Program-made: the position numbers and the translations under genes
Shown: piece by piece, positions 1-8,630 of the stretch
How positions within the stretch are numbered: position 1 is the stretch's first letter
Layout of the letters: each line of letters begins with the position of its first letter
The notes under the pieces: model-generated
Seen by the model: the letters and a program-made list of their open reading frames with translations, nothing else
Databases searched by the model: none
Told to the model about the DNA's origin: nothing
Assembly: GCA_902528135.1 (NCBI GenBank)
Contig: CABZRS010000011.1
Location: 1 to 33,871, forward strand
Direction of reading: 5' to 3'
DNA length: 33,871 nt
Origin: an uncultured Pelagibacteraceae bacterium
Lineage (GTDB): Bacteria; Pseudomonadota; Alphaproteobacteria; Pelagibacterales; Pelagibacteraceae

Positions 1-740
1 TTATCTTTAAAATTATGGTGATCTGGAAATATTATTTTATCAGCTATATTAAATTTGTATTTTTTAAGGGTATTTTCAAATTCCTCCGGATTTCCTATTC
101 CACAAAAAGATAAATATTTTTTTTTCATATTAAATTTTTTTATGTTTAATACTGAATAATTTGAGTAAAATATTTTATTATTAAAAGTTCTTAAGATCGA
201 AAATAGTTTTTTATTTTTTTTATCTCCAACAAGAAATATTGCACTATAATTTCTCAGCGTTGATAGACTTTCTCTTAACGGACCAGCTGGTAGAAGATAT
301 TTATTACCTATTCCATAAGTAGTATTAAAACATGCAATTGATAGATTGTATTTTATTTTTTTATCTTGCAAACCATCATCTAAAATAGCTAAATCATATT
401 TATTTTGTGCCTTTTCTAAACTAATACTTCTATCTTTATTGCTCAGCAGTTTTCCATGAGATTCTAATATTCTTCGTTCATCAAATTGATTCGGGTACAT
501 TTTTTTAATAAAAACCGTTTTGTATTTGTGTTTTAAAATATTATTTATTTCAACACATAGGGAGGTCTTTCCAGTACCTCCTATATATATGTTCCCTACA
601 CATATCGTTTTTATTTTATAGTTTTTTTTTATCGTAAATTTTTTCAGAAAATTAACAACAAAAGTAATTACTGAAAGTGGAATTAGTAAGTAAGAAATAA
701 GATTCTTATTACTTAAATATAATGGTTTTTTTATCCTCAT
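1..740 (-). CDS. lpxK: Tetraacyldisaccharide 4'-kinase LpxK, 3' end beyond the window
   Basis: Adds the 4'-phosphate to the lipid A disaccharide precursor at the inner membrane. About 246 residues are visible from the ATG at 740-738; the family usually has about 320-340, so the C-terminus lies outside the window. An N-terminal hydrophobic anchor (about residues 13-32) precedes a P-loop with GGTGKTS at residues 54-60. A DDGLQ motif follows, as in the family's conserved DDGFQ, and a DHH motif lies near the cut end. The start codon abuts the waaA stop codon at 741, so this gene is the last visible member of the ubiA-msbA-waaA-lpxK run. The frame is open with no frameshift. Identity is clear from motif order and from waaA/msbA context. 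Confidence 0.92.
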   Translation of the reverse strand, partial: MRIKKPLYLSNKNLISYLLIPLSVITFVVNFLKKFTIKKNYKIKTICVGNIYIGGTGKTSLCVEINNILKHKYKTVFIKKMYPNQFDERRILESHGKLLSNKDRSISLEKAQNKYDLAILDDGLQDKKIKYNLSIACFNTTYGIGNKYLLPAGPLRESLSTLRNYSAIFLVGDKKNKKLFSILRTFNNKIFYSNYSVLNIKKFNMKKKYLSFCGIGNPEEFENTLKKYKFNIADKIIFPDHHNFKD

Positions 741-1979
741 CTAGATAAATTTTCTAATCTCAAATAAATTTTTACTTAATATTTTTTTACCTAAGTTATT
801 TAATTTACGATTCACATTTTTTTTATCTGAAAAATTAATTTTTCTTCGAACTACAATCTTCATACTTTTAATTGAACTTATCTTTGCTGTTACGTTAAAA
901 TTATCTAACATCTCATAAACTTCTTTAAAATTTTCTATATGCGGACCATATAAAATAAAATTACCTTCTCTCATGGGTTCTAGAGGATTTTGTCCTCCAT
1001 GAGGTATTAATGATCCTCCTAAAAATGTCAACTTTGATAAAGAATAAAATTTTGTTGCTTCTCCATAAGTGTCAACCAAATATATATCTGTATTATTGTT
1101 TAATTTTTTTGCACTTGTATGAAGTTGAAAGTTAAGATCAAGGTTTTTTAACTCTTTTATTATTTCGTTTTTTCTATTTATGTGCCTAGGTATTATAATT
1201 GTTATTAAATTTTTAATCTCTGGTTTCAGTTCTTTATGAACCCTTGCAATAAATATCTCTTCTTTTTGATGCGTACTTGCGGCACATAAAATTTTCTTAT
1301 TTGAAAATTTTCTTTTTAAATTTGTATTTTCTTTTTTCTTCTTATATGTATTTCCAAAAAATTTTATATTTCCTAAAAACTTAATATTTTTAGCTCCAAG
1401 TGATTTTAAATATTTTTTTGTTTCATTATTTTGAGGCAATGCCATAGTAATCTTATCAAAAATATTTTTTGAAAAGCCTGGAAAATATTTCCATTTTTTG
1501 AAAGATTTATTCGTTATTCTTGCATTCAGAAGAATTAATGGAATTTTTTTTTTATGTAGATTTTTAAACATATTAGGCCACACTTCAGAATCAACAAATA
1601 TTGCAACTTTTGGTTTCCAATGATTAATGAAAAGTTTTGTGATAAAACTTAGATCATAAGGATAAAACTGATGGATTGTTTTTTTAAAGTTAAATTTTGA
1701 AAAAATATATGAGGAACTTGTAGTTGATGAGGTAATTAAAATTTTTCTAATTTTTTTGTCCTCCTCAAGTTTTTGAATGATTGGTACAATACTTAAAAGT
1801 TCTCCAACACTTGCTCCATGTATCCATACTGTGTCCTTGATATTATTATTTTTTGAGTAAAACCCAAATTTTTCTTTAAACCTATGTTGATCTTCTTTCC
1901 CAAGAAATATTCTTATTATTATGATAATTGGTGAAAATATTAATAATATTATCAAAAAAAAATTGTAAATAATAAACAT
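741..1979 (-). CDS. waaA: 3-deoxy-D-manno-octulosonic acid (Kdo) transferase
   Basis: Transfers Kdo from CMP-Kdo to lipid IVA at the cytoplasmic face of the inner membrane. The 412 residues match the usual length (about 420). A hydrophobic N-terminal anchor (about residues 3-25) is followed by WIHGASVGE at residues 52-60, whose Glu60 corresponds to the known catalytic acid of the family. A C-terminal GT-B nucleotide-sugar motif PHGGQNPLEP is seen near residues 325-335. The ATG at 1979 overlaps the msbA stop by one base (TGATG), and its own stop abuts the lpxK start, so translation is probably coupled. The number of Kdo residues added cannot be read from the sequence. Confidence 0.93.
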   Translation of the reverse strand: MFIIYNFFLIILLIFSPIIIIIRIFLGKEDQHRFKEKFGFYSKNNNIKDTVWIHGASVGELLSIVPIIQKLEEDKKIRKILITSSTTSSSYIFSKFNFKKTIHQFYPYDLSFITKLFINHWKPKVAIFVDSEVWPNMFKNLHKKKIPLILLNARITNKSFKKWKYFPGFSKNIFDKITMALPQNNETKKYLKSLGAKNIKFLGNIKFFGNTYKKKKENTNLKRKFSNKKILCAASTHQKEEIFIARVHKELKPEIKNLITIIIPRHINRKNEIIKELKNLDLNFQLHTSAKKLNNNTDIYLVDTYGEATKFYSLSKLTFLGGSLIPHGGQNPLEPMREGNFILYGPHIENFKEVYEMLDNFNVTAKISSIKSMKIVVRRKINFSDKKNVNRKLNNLGKKILSKNLFEIRKFI

Positions 1980-3721
1980 CAGCTTTTGTTTATTTGTTTA
2001 TTGTAAAAATTTTTATATGTTTCTGAGTTATTTAATAGTTCCTCATGGTTGCCAAAGTCTATTACAATTCCTTTATCTAGAACATATATTTTATCAGAAT
2101 TTAAAATTGTAGAAAGTCTATGAGCTATCACAACAGTAGTCTTATTAAAAGTCAGTTTATCTAAAGCAATTTGAATTTTTTGTTCAGTTTCTGAGTCCAA
2201 TGATGAAGTTGCTTCATCTAAGAGAATAATTTGACTATCTTTTAAAAAAGCTCTTGCAATTGAAAGTCTCTGCTTTTCACCACCTGATAGTCTAACCCCA
2301 TTTTCACCAATTAAAGTTTTATATTTATTTTCAAGTTTATTTATAAAGTCTAAACTCATCGAAAGCTCAGCAGCTTTGTAAACCTCATCATCTTTAGCAT
2401 TGGGTTTTGCATACTTTATGTTGTTAAATATTGTATCATCAAATAAAGTTACATTTTGATCAACAATTGATATTTCTTTTCTTAATGAAAATAAATTGAC
2501 CTCCTTGATGTTTTGTCCATCAATTTCTAAAATCCCTGATTTTGGATCATATATTCTGGGAATTAAACTTAACAATGTTGATTTTCCTGAGCCACTTTGA
2601 CCAACTAAGGCTGTCATTTTACCTCCATTAATTTTGATATTAATATTATTTAAGACTTTATTTTCATTATTTGAGGAATAATTAAAATTTATATTTTTAT
2701 AATTAATGGTTGCAGATTCTATTTTTAAATTTTCTTTATTATCATTTGTTTCAATATAATTTGCAGTATCAATAATTGGCAAAATTCTTTTTCCAGCAGA
2801 TAAACCCTGACCAACTCCAACATTAATTTGAGCTAAAGACTTTACTGGTTGGTATGCTAACATCATCGCTGCTAAAAATGAAAAAAAATTATTTAAACTT
2901 AACTGCTCATTCATTATTAATTTTCCAGAGTAAAAAATTAAAATAGCAATCATAATACCAGTTAAAATTTCCATAATAGGAGTAGATCTAATAAATACAG
3001 ATGCAATTTTCACAGATTTCTCTTTTAATTCGTTTACAAATTTTTCTGATCTTTCATTTTCATATTTTTCTCTTTGAAAAATTTTTATGATTTTATGATT
3101 TTTGAATATATCGATTAGGTATTTATTTAAGTCTCCTGATTTTTCTTGAGCTTCTGTTGCAACTTTGCTCATTCTTTTTCCTAATTTTTTTGCCATAAAT
3201 GATGCAAAGGGAATCATTATTATTGCAATTAAAGCTAATCTCCAATTTTGAAAAAACATCACAAACAATAGACCTATTAAAGTAAAGCCATCTTTAAAAA
3301 GAGCTAAAAATGACGTACTTAGCATTCCTGTAATTTGGTTTACATCAAAATTAAGATTTGAAATATATTTGCCTGTATGCTTATTTTCTATATTTTCTGT
3401 ATCAGAATTAATAAATGAAGATAACATATTCATTTGAATTTTTTTCTTAACTTCCTCTGCTACATTTATCATTAGAATTTTTGCCATGTAGAGTGAAATT
3501 CCTTTAGTTGCAAAAGCTATGATAATAAAAAGTGGAATCAGTAATAGTAGGCTCTGGTCTTTATTTATAAAGATTTTTTCTATCGCAGGGTCTAATAACC
3601 ATGCTATTGCTGATGTGCTTCCTGCAACTAACAAGGAAAAGAAAACTGCTAAAAATATTTTTTTTAAATATTCTTCAGTATAATCTTTATATAATCTTTT
3701 TAATATCTCAAAACCTGTCAT
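1979..3721 (-). CDS. msbA: MsbA-type lipid A ABC exporter (fused permease and ATPase)
   Basis: Half-transporter of 580 residues, the usual length for MsbA. An N-terminal six-helix ABC transmembrane domain (about residues 20-310) is fused to a nucleotide-binding domain. Walker A GQSGSGKST begins at Gly374, the signature LSGGE at Leu478, followed by Walker B ILLDEAT and the switch histidine in AHRLST. MsbA homodimers flip lipid A-core across the inner membrane. The general ABCB family also includes drug and peptide exporters, but the position directly upstream of waaA and lpxK strongly favours lipid A export. It starts one base after the ubiA stop codon and overlaps waaA by one base. Confidence 0.88.
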   Translation of the reverse strand: MTGFEILKRLYKDYTEEYLKKIFLAVFFSLLVAGSTSAIAWLLDPAIEKIFINKDQSLLLLIPLFIIIAFATKGISLYMAKILMINVAEEVKKKIQMNMLSSFINSDTENIENKHTGKYISNLNFDVNQITGMLSTSFLALFKDGFTLIGLLFVMFFQNWRLALIAIIMIPFASFMAKKLGKRMSKVATEAQEKSGDLNKYLIDIFKNHKIIKIFQREKYENERSEKFVNELKEKSVKIASVFIRSTPIMEILTGIMIAILIFYSGKLIMNEQLSLNNFFSFLAAMMLAYQPVKSLAQINVGVGQGLSAGKRILPIIDTANYIETNDNKENLKIESATINYKNINFNYSSNNENKVLNNINIKINGGKMTALVGQSGSGKSTLLSLIPRIYDPKSGILEIDGQNIKEVNLFSLRKEISIVDQNVTLFDDTIFNNIKYAKPNAKDDEVYKAAELSMSLDFINKLENKYKTLIGENGVRLSGGEKQRLSIARAFLKDSQIILLDEATSSLDSETEQKIQIALDKLTFNKTTVVIAHRLSTILNSDKIYVLDKGIVIDFGNHEELLNNSETYKNFYNKQINKS

Positions 3722-4588
3722 TTAAGTTATTTTTCCTATAAAAATATTAATAAAAATAATTAATCCTAATAAATTATTACTTTTAAATTTTTCTAAGCAG
3801 CTATTAGGTTTACTAATATCAAGATCTTTTATCTGAAATATAGCCATTTGATAAAAAGTTATAAGCAACGATATAAAATAAAAATTTTTAAAATTCATCA
3901 AAATACCAATTAATACCAATGTAAGGAAAAAAAATGAATAGCATGTAGAAATAAATATTTTTGGGTTATTTTTAAATTTTATCGAGGTAGATTTAACTCC
4001 TATAATCTCATCATCTTTAATATCTTGATATCCATAAATAGTGTCGTAACCCAGTGTCCAAAATATGGCTCCAAAATAAAAAATAATTGGTACTAAATTT
4101 ATGCTGTTATTTATTGATATCCACGCAAGCACAAGACCATAATTAAATGTAATTCCTAAAAATAGCTGTGGCCAATATGTAAATCTCTTCATTAAAGGAT
4201 AAGTAAATGCTAATGGCATAGATAATAGTGCCATAAAAATTGTAAATTTATTAAAATTAATCAATACTAAGAATGCTAATCCGCATAAAATAAAAGAGTA
4301 AATTATAGCACGCTTTACAGAAACTTTTTCCGATGCAATTGGTCTATTTTTTGTTCTCTCAACTCTTTTGTCAATATTTTTGTCTACTATGTCGTTTACA
4401 ATACAACCAGCAGATCTCATTAGCATTGACCCAAGTAAAAATAACAAAGAATAAAAATAAAATATTTCTAATTCAAAATTAAAATCATAAGCAATGGTAA
4501 GGCCCCATAGACAAGGCCAAAATAAAAGCATGTATCCGATTGGTCTATTAAACCTTGTAAGTTCTATGAACAATTTGATGTTTTGCAT
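3722..4588 (-). CDS. ubiA: 4-hydroxybenzoate polyprenyltransferase
   Basis: Membrane prenyltransferase that attaches the polyprenyl tail to 4-hydroxybenzoate in ubiquinone synthesis. The 288 residues match the family. The first Asp-rich motif NDIVDKNID is at residues 65-73 and a second, DIKDD, lies near residues 187-192; both bind Mg-diphosphate. About eight hydrophobic segments are visible. The motif RTKNRPI after the first Asp motif is typical of UbiA rather than of heme O synthase, which is encoded separately in this window. The gene is first in the minus-strand unit and abuts msbA. A candidate promoter with a GANTC site in its spacer lies upstream, shared with the divergent gene at 4641. 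Confidence 0.9.
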   Translation of the reverse strand: MQNIKLFIELTRFNRPIGYMLLFWPCLWGLTIAYDFNFELEIFYFYSLLFLLGSMLMRSAGCIVNDIVDKNIDKRVERTKNRPIASEKVSVKRAIIYSFILCGLAFLVLINFNKFTIFMALLSMPLAFTYPLMKRFTYWPQLFLGITFNYGLVLAWISINNSINLVPIIFYFGAIFWTLGYDTIYGYQDIKDDEIIGVKSTSIKFKNNPKIFISTCYSFFFLTLVLIGILMNFKNFYFISLLITFYQMAIFQIKDLDISKPNSCLEKFKSNNLLGLIIFINIFIGKIT

Positions 4589-4598
4589 AATAATTTAC

Positions 4599-4627
4599 TT
4601 GTAAATAGCAAAGCAGAGTCTCATAAT
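4599..4627 (+). promoter_or_regulatory. Candidate sigma-70 promoter of the DUF2721 gene, with GANTC in the spacer
   Basis: TTGTAA (4599-4604) and CATAAT (4622-4627) with an exact 17-bp spacer give a start near 4634, about 7 nt before the ATG at 4641. GAGTC at 4616-4620 lies in the spacer and GATTC at 4634-4638 lies at the predicted start. The arrangement supports the ATG at 4641 over the upstream TTG at 4632. Confidence 0.42.
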
Positions 4628-4630
4628 CAA
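4602..4630 (-). promoter_or_regulatory. Candidate sigma-70 promoter of ubiA
   Basis: On the minus strand TTGATT (4625-4630) and TATTTA (4602-4607) are separated by 17 bp, giving a start near 4595 and a leader of about 7 nt before the ubiA ATG at 4588. The spacer contains GAGTC (4616-4620), a target of the CcrM methylase encoded in this window. Read by eye only, and AT-rich sequence makes chance matches common. Confidence 0.3.
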
Positions 4631-4640
4631 ATTGATTCGA

Positions 4641-5048
4641 ATGAACATAGATTACACTGTTACTGCATTAATGTTTCCAGCAATACCCCTTATAATGAGT
4701 GTATATAGCAATAGATTTCATACCCTAAGTGGATTAATAAGAAAAATTCATGACGAGTACGTTTTTGAAAAACACACTCCCCCAGAATGGAAAGATCAAC
4801 TTATAAACCTGAACAGCAGAATTGGAGTATTAAAGATTGCAATTATGTCAGCAGCATTTGGCTTTCTATTTAATATGCTGACTGTATTTGCTCTTTATTT
4901 GGAAAGTTTAATTGTAGCTAGAGTAATTTTTGGAACGTGCTGTTTATCAATGATGATTTCAATTATATTTTTTATTAGAGAAATACAAATTTCTACTAAG
5001 GCTTTAAAACTTCATCTTTCTGATATGGATGTTCAGTTTAAGGAATAA
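4641..5048 (+). CDS. DUF2721-like membrane protein, unknown function
   Basis: 135 residues from the ATG at 4641. An in-frame TTG nine bases upstream (4632) would add three residues, but it would begin at or before the predicted transcription start, so ATG is preferred. An N-terminal hydrophobic stretch ends in FPAIPLIMSVYSNRF, followed by a hydrophilic amphipathic segment and two transmembrane helices (about residues 68-90 and 95-115). The N-terminal pattern and layout match what I recall of the DUF2721 family, which has no established function. It stands alone on the plus strand, and its 3' end overlaps the stop of the quinone oxidoreductase gene by 11 bp (convergent). Confidence 0.7.
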   Translation: MNIDYTVTALMFPAIPLIMSVYSNRFHTLSGLIRKIHDEYVFEKHTPPEWKDQLINLNSRIGVLKIAIMSAAFGFLFNMLTVFALYLESLIVARVIFGTCCLSMMISIIFFIREIQISTKALKLHLSDMDVQFKE

Positions 5049-6009
5049 TTACTGCCGGACCAGTAATTTTTCTTCCTTCTAAATCTTTATGTGCTTGAAC
5101 AACATCTTCTAAATTATATTTTTTAAAAATTTCTATTTTTACGTTTCCTGATGAAATTTGTTTAAATAACATATTAGCCGCTTCTTGTATTTCTTCACTA
5201 TTTGTGAAGTATTGATTCATTGCAGGTCTAACGAAATAAATACCCTTTGGTTGCAAAGATTTTGAAACAATAATTGGATCAAGTGGACCCGATGCATTTC
5301 CAAATGAAACCATTGTTCCTCTTAATTTTAAACATTCAATTGAATTATCATATGTTGTTTTTCCCACACCATCATAAACTACTGAAACACCTTTACCGTT
5401 TGTGAGTTCTAACACCTTTTTTGCAAAGTCTTCCTTAGAATAATTTATAACTTCATCACAACCATACTTTTTTGCTATCTCAACTTTTTCATCACTACCA
5501 ACCGTTCCAATAACTTTAAGTCCTAAACTTTTTGCCCACTGACAAAAGAATTGTCCTACGCCACCTGCTGCTGCATGAAATAAGACAGTTTCATCCTTTT
5601 TTGGAACATATGTTTTGTGTAACAAATAAAATGTTGTCATTCCTTTAGTCATTGCACTCGAAATTTGCTCTAAATCAATATCATTTGGAACTTTTACAAT
5701 ATTTTTTGATGTATAATTTCTGTGAGTGGAGTAAGCACCTAAAGGAGCTGCAGCATATGCAATTTTATCCCCAACTGAAAAATTAGAAACATTTGAACCA
5801 ATTTCTTTAATTATACCTGCTGCTTCCATTCCTATACCAGTTGGTAATTGAAGAGGGTATAAACCCGACCTATGATATGTATCAATATAATTTAAACCAA
5901 TTGAAACATGTTCGATTTGAACCTCGTCCGCTCTAGGTTTTTCTAAAGTTATATCTTCTAGTTTAAGAACTTCTGGTCCACCAGTATTTGTTACTTTTAT
6001 AGATTTCAT
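5038..6009 (-). CDS. qor: Quinone oxidoreductase (zinc-free MDR family, Qor-like)
   Basis: NADPH-dependent quinone or enone reductase of the medium-chain dehydrogenase/reductase superfamily, 323 residues as expected. The N-terminal GroES-like domain shows GMEAAGIIKEIG around residues 60-71, and the nucleotide-binding Rossmann motif AAAGGVG is at about residues 146-152. The catalytic zinc Cys/His pattern of alcohol dehydrogenases is absent, as in quinone reductases. It overlaps the upstream pirin gene by 4 nt and ends a minus-strand unit with a dehalogenase, DoxX and pirin, suggesting a shared role in handling reactive electrophiles or quinones. The exact substrate is not readable. Confidence 0.85.
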   Translation of the reverse strand: MKSIKVTNTGGPEVLKLEDITLEKPRADEVQIEHVSIGLNYIDTYHRSGLYPLQLPTGIGMEAAGIIKEIGSNVSNFSVGDKIAYAAAPLGAYSTHRNYTSKNIVKVPNDIDLEQISSAMTKGMTTFYLLHKTYVPKKDETVLFHAAAGGVGQFFCQWAKSLGLKVIGTVGSDEKVEIAKKYGCDEVINYSKEDFAKKVLELTNGKGVSVVYDGVGKTTYDNSIECLKLRGTMVSFGNASGPLDPIIVSKSLQPKGIYFVRPAMNQYFTNSEEIQEAANMLFKQISSGNVKIEIFKKYNLEDVVQAHKDLEGRKITGPAVIIP

Positions 6010-6842
6010 TTTACAAATGTACCTTTATGATAATCCTCGACTGCTTGCAAGATTTCTTGTTTAGTGTTCATAACAAATGGACCACCTCTAGATATTTGTT
6101 CACCTATTGGTTTTCCAGCAATTAGAAGAAACTTAGTATCAGTTAAGCCATAAACCTTAAGTTTGTCTCCCTTTTCTAAAAGAATTAGTTTTGAATTTTC
6201 AACTTTTTGATGTTGCTGATTTCCAATTTTTATCTCTCCTTCAATTAAATAAATAAATGAATTGTGAGTTGATGGTAAATCGAAATTGAACTCTTTGTCT
6301 TTATTTAATTCTACATCAAAATAAATAGGTTCAACATTATGTTTTTTTACAGGTCCTTCGGCTTTTTCAAATATACCAGCAATGACTTTTACAATTTTTT
6401 CCTCATCTTTATATAATTTCATCTGGTCTGCATTTATATAGATGTAACTAGGTTTGCTCATTTTAAGTTTAGCTGGCATGTTGATCCATAATTGAAATCC
6501 ATGTAGCTTACCTTCTTTCATAGCTGGCATTTCAGAGTGAATTATTCCGCTCCCAGTTTTCATCCACTGAACATCTCCTGCAGTCATTCTACCTTCGCCA
6601 CCTGTACTATCTTTGTGTTCAAAATCTCCAGCTAACATATAGGTTACCGTTTCTATTCCGCGATGAGGATGAGCTGGAAAACCTGCTATATAATCTTCAC
6701 TATTTTCTGATCCAAATTCATCTAGCATTAAAAATGGATCAAAGTAATTTGGCTCTACACCAATACTTCTTTTTAATTTAACTCCAGCCCCATCAGATGC
6801 TGGCGTAGGTTCAATAATTTTTTTTACTTCTATGTCTGACAT
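6006..6842 (-). CDS. Pirin family protein
   Basis: Bicupin protein of 278 residues, the usual pirin length. The metal-binding set HPHRGIET (His58, His60) and GIIHSEMP (His102, Glu104) is complete and matches the iron ligands of human pirin and bacterial quercetinase-like pirins. An N-terminal pirin cupin (about residues 20-130) and a C-terminal cupin (about 170-275, ending in SRGGPFVMNT) can be seen. Bacterial pirins are variously linked to redox sensing, quercetin dioxygenation or enzyme modulation, so the reaction is uncertain. It lies 9 bp after the DoxX gene and overlaps qor by 4 nt, so it is probably co-transcribed with them. Confidence 0.86.
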   Translation of the reverse strand: MSDIEVKKIIEPTPASDGAGVKLKRSIGVEPNYFDPFLMLDEFGSENSEDYIAGFPAHPHRGIETVTYMLAGDFEHKDSTGGEGRMTAGDVQWMKTGSGIIHSEMPAMKEGKLHGFQLWINMPAKLKMSKPSYIYINADQMKLYKDEEKIVKVIAGIFEKAEGPVKKHNVEPIYFDVELNKDKEFNFDLPSTHNSFIYLIEGEIKIGNQQHQKVENSKLILLEKGDKLKVYGLTDTKFLLIAGKPIGEQISRGGPFVMNTKQEILQAVEDYHKGTFVK

Positions 6843-6851
6843 ATTATTTAT

Positions 6852-7223
6852 TTAAAATTTCTTATCTAAACTAAAATCTTTGGTTCCATTTATGAATATA
6901 AATAGAAACCCACCTGCTAATGCTGTATTTTTCAAAAAAGATCCTAATTGCATCTGGTCCGAAAAATCGTTGTGAAAAATTACTGCTGTAGCAATACAAA
7001 ATAGACTTAATAAACCTGCTGCAATTTTTGCTCTAAAGCCTAATATAATTAAGATAGGTCCAACTATCTCCAAAATTATTGCCGGTATAATTAAAATTCC
7101 TGGTATTCCAAAACCCTCCATCCAGCCAATTGTCCCATCATAATTACTAATCTTAAAAATACCATTAAGAAGAAATAAAGCTGAAATTAAAACTCTTGCA
7201 ACAAGATCTAAAATGTTTGTCAT
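6852..7223 (-). CDS. DoxX family membrane protein
   Basis: 123 residues with four predicted transmembrane helices (about 4-22, 42-62, 66-86, 100-115). The N-terminal pattern with LISALFLLNGIFKI and a following GWMEGFGIPG is typical of the DoxX family. Such small integral membrane proteins are often encoded beside pirin and oxidoreductases and have been implicated in redox stress and thiol balance; no enzymatic role can be assigned here. The spacing (20 bp after the dehalogenase, 9 bp before pirin) indicates one transcript. Confidence 0.8.
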   Translation of the reverse strand: MTNILDLVARVLISALFLLNGIFKISNYDGTIGWMEGFGIPGILIIPAIILEIVGPILIILGFRAKIAAGLLSLFCIATAVIFHNDFSDQMQLGSFLKNTALAGGFLFIFINGTKDFSLDKKF

Positions 7224-7243
7224 AATTTCAAAATAATGACTTG

Positions 7244-7903
7244 TTAAATAATATCAAGCAAGTCTTTAAGATTATTTATCTGATTTTCCGGAAAGTAATC
7301 TAGATTATCAAAAATAACATTATTTCTATTCACCCAAATAGCATTAAAACCATAATTACCACCACCAGAAACATCCCATGTATTTGCACTTAAAAAGGCG
7401 ACTTCACGTTTTTCAATCTTATATTTTTTAACTGGAATATCGTATACTTTCGAGTCTGGCTTAAAAATACCTACTTCTTCCACTGAAAAAATATCATCAA
7501 AAACTTTAAGATTATTACTGGAGACCAATTCATTGAGAAGGGAAGGAGTTCCATTTGACAGTATTGATAGTTTGTAATTTTTTTCTTTTAATAATTGTAG
7601 GGTTTCTTTTACTTCTGGATAAGGGGAAAGAATTTTATAAAGATCAAGTAATTCATTTTTCATATTAGGATTAATATTAAAAACTTTCATTGATTTATCT
7701 AAACTATCCTCAGTAATTTTCCAAAAATCTTTATGTCTTTTCATTAGACTTCTAAGCCAAGTGTATTCTAGCTGGGTTGTTCGCCAATAATTTGAAAAAT
7801 TTTCCCATTTGCTGCCAATTTTATCTTTACATTTTTCCGCAGCAGAATTGACATCAAATAAAGTTCCGTAAGCATCGAAAATTATTGCTTTAATATTTTT
7901 CAT
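7244..7903 (-). CDS. Haloacid dehalogenase type II (HAD superfamily)
   Basis: 219 residues, close to L-2-haloacid dehalogenases (about 230). Every catalytic or binding position of the well-studied Pseudomonas enzyme L-DEX YL has a counterpart: Asp10 nucleophile and Thr14 in FDAYGTL, Arg41, Ser116-Asn117, Lys148 in FKPD, Tyr154, and Ser172, Asn174 and Asp177 in SANTWD. This supports hydrolytic dehalogenation of short 2-haloacids, such as haloacetate or 2-halopropionate, rather than a phosphatase. It starts a four-gene minus-strand unit with DoxX, pirin and qor. Its ATG is only 16 bp from the divergent rsmE ATG, so its promoter must overlap rsmE coding sequence. Confidence 0.85.
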   Translation of the reverse strand: MKNIKAIIFDAYGTLFDVNSAAEKCKDKIGSKWENFSNYWRTTQLEYTWLRSLMKRHKDFWKITEDSLDKSMKVFNINPNMKNELLDLYKILSPYPEVKETLQLLKEKNYKLSILSNGTPSLLNELVSSNNLKVFDDIFSVEEVGIFKPDSKVYDIPVKKYKIEKREVAFLSANTWDVSGGGNYGFNAIWVNRNNVIFDNLDYFPENQINNLKDLLDII

Positions 7904-7919
7904 AAATTACTTTCTTGAT

Positions 7920-8630
7920 ATGAGTAATATTAGAATATTTTTTACTGAGAGTTTATCTCATAATTTTAGTTCTTACCTTGAAAAACCACAATCTCATTAT
8001 TTAACTAAAGTAATGAGAGTTAAAATTGGTGATAATTTTTCACTATTTAATAAAAATGGTGAGTGGTTAGCTAAAATTAATAACATTCATGATGGAAAGG
8101 TTGGATTTAGTATTGAAGAAAAATTAAGAAATAAAGAAAATTCAGTTAATATCTGGTTGGCATTTTCTCCAATTAAATCAAATTATACAAATTTTATGAT
8201 ACAGAAGGCTACTGAATTGGGTGTTACTAAATTTATTCCAATTATCTTTGATCGTACAATTGTTAGAAAAATTAATTCTGAAAGATTAGAAAAAATAATA
8301 ATCGAGGCAACTGAACAATCAAATAGGATCAATCCTCCTTCTTTAGAAAAACCTCAAAACTTGAAAAGCTTCCTAAAAAAAAATGAGGATAAAATTGATT
8401 TAATTTTTACTGATCTAAATAATAAAAATAAAAAAATTGAACTAAATAAAAATAGAACTAAACCTTTATGTATTATTATTGGGCCTGAGGGAGACTTTTC
8501 AGAGCAGGAGAGAGATAAGATATTAAATTTTAAAGGTGTCAAATCATTCAAGATCAATGAAAATATTCTAAGATCAGAGACAGCAGTGATATCATCTATA
8601 TCAATACTTAGTTATATTTTAAATTTATAA
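7920..8630 (+). CDS. rsmE: 16S rRNA (uracil(1498)-N3)-methyltransferase
   Basis: SPOUT-class methyltransferase that methylates U1498 of 16S rRNA using SAM. The 236 residues match the family. The central segment with ATELGVTKFIPI, the conserved EATEQSNR, and the knot signature IIGPEGDFSEQE near residues 180-195 are visible; the usual third residue of GPEGG is Asp here. The C-terminal LRSETAVI completes the SAM-binding trefoil knot. The ATG at 7920 lies 16 bp from the divergent dehalogenase start. The 3' end overlaps the Sco gene stop by 6 bp, convergent. Confidence 0.92.
   Translation: MSNIRIFFTESLSHNFSSYLEKPQSHYLTKVMRVKIGDNFSLFNKNGEWLAKINNIHDGKVGFSIEEKLRNKENSVNIWLAFSPIKSNYTNFMIQKATELGVTKFIPIIFDRTIVRKINSERLEKIIIEATEQSNRINPPSLEKPQNLKSFLKKNEDKIDLIFTDLNNKNKKIELNKNRTKPLCIIIGPEGDFSEQERDKILNFKGVKSFKINENILRSETAVISSISILSYILNL

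Noticed and set aside
8354..8557. Open frame on the minus strand within rsmE
   Set aside because: Shadow of rsmE with Leu/Phe/Ser-rich composition and no family pattern; the plus-strand gene has full motif support.
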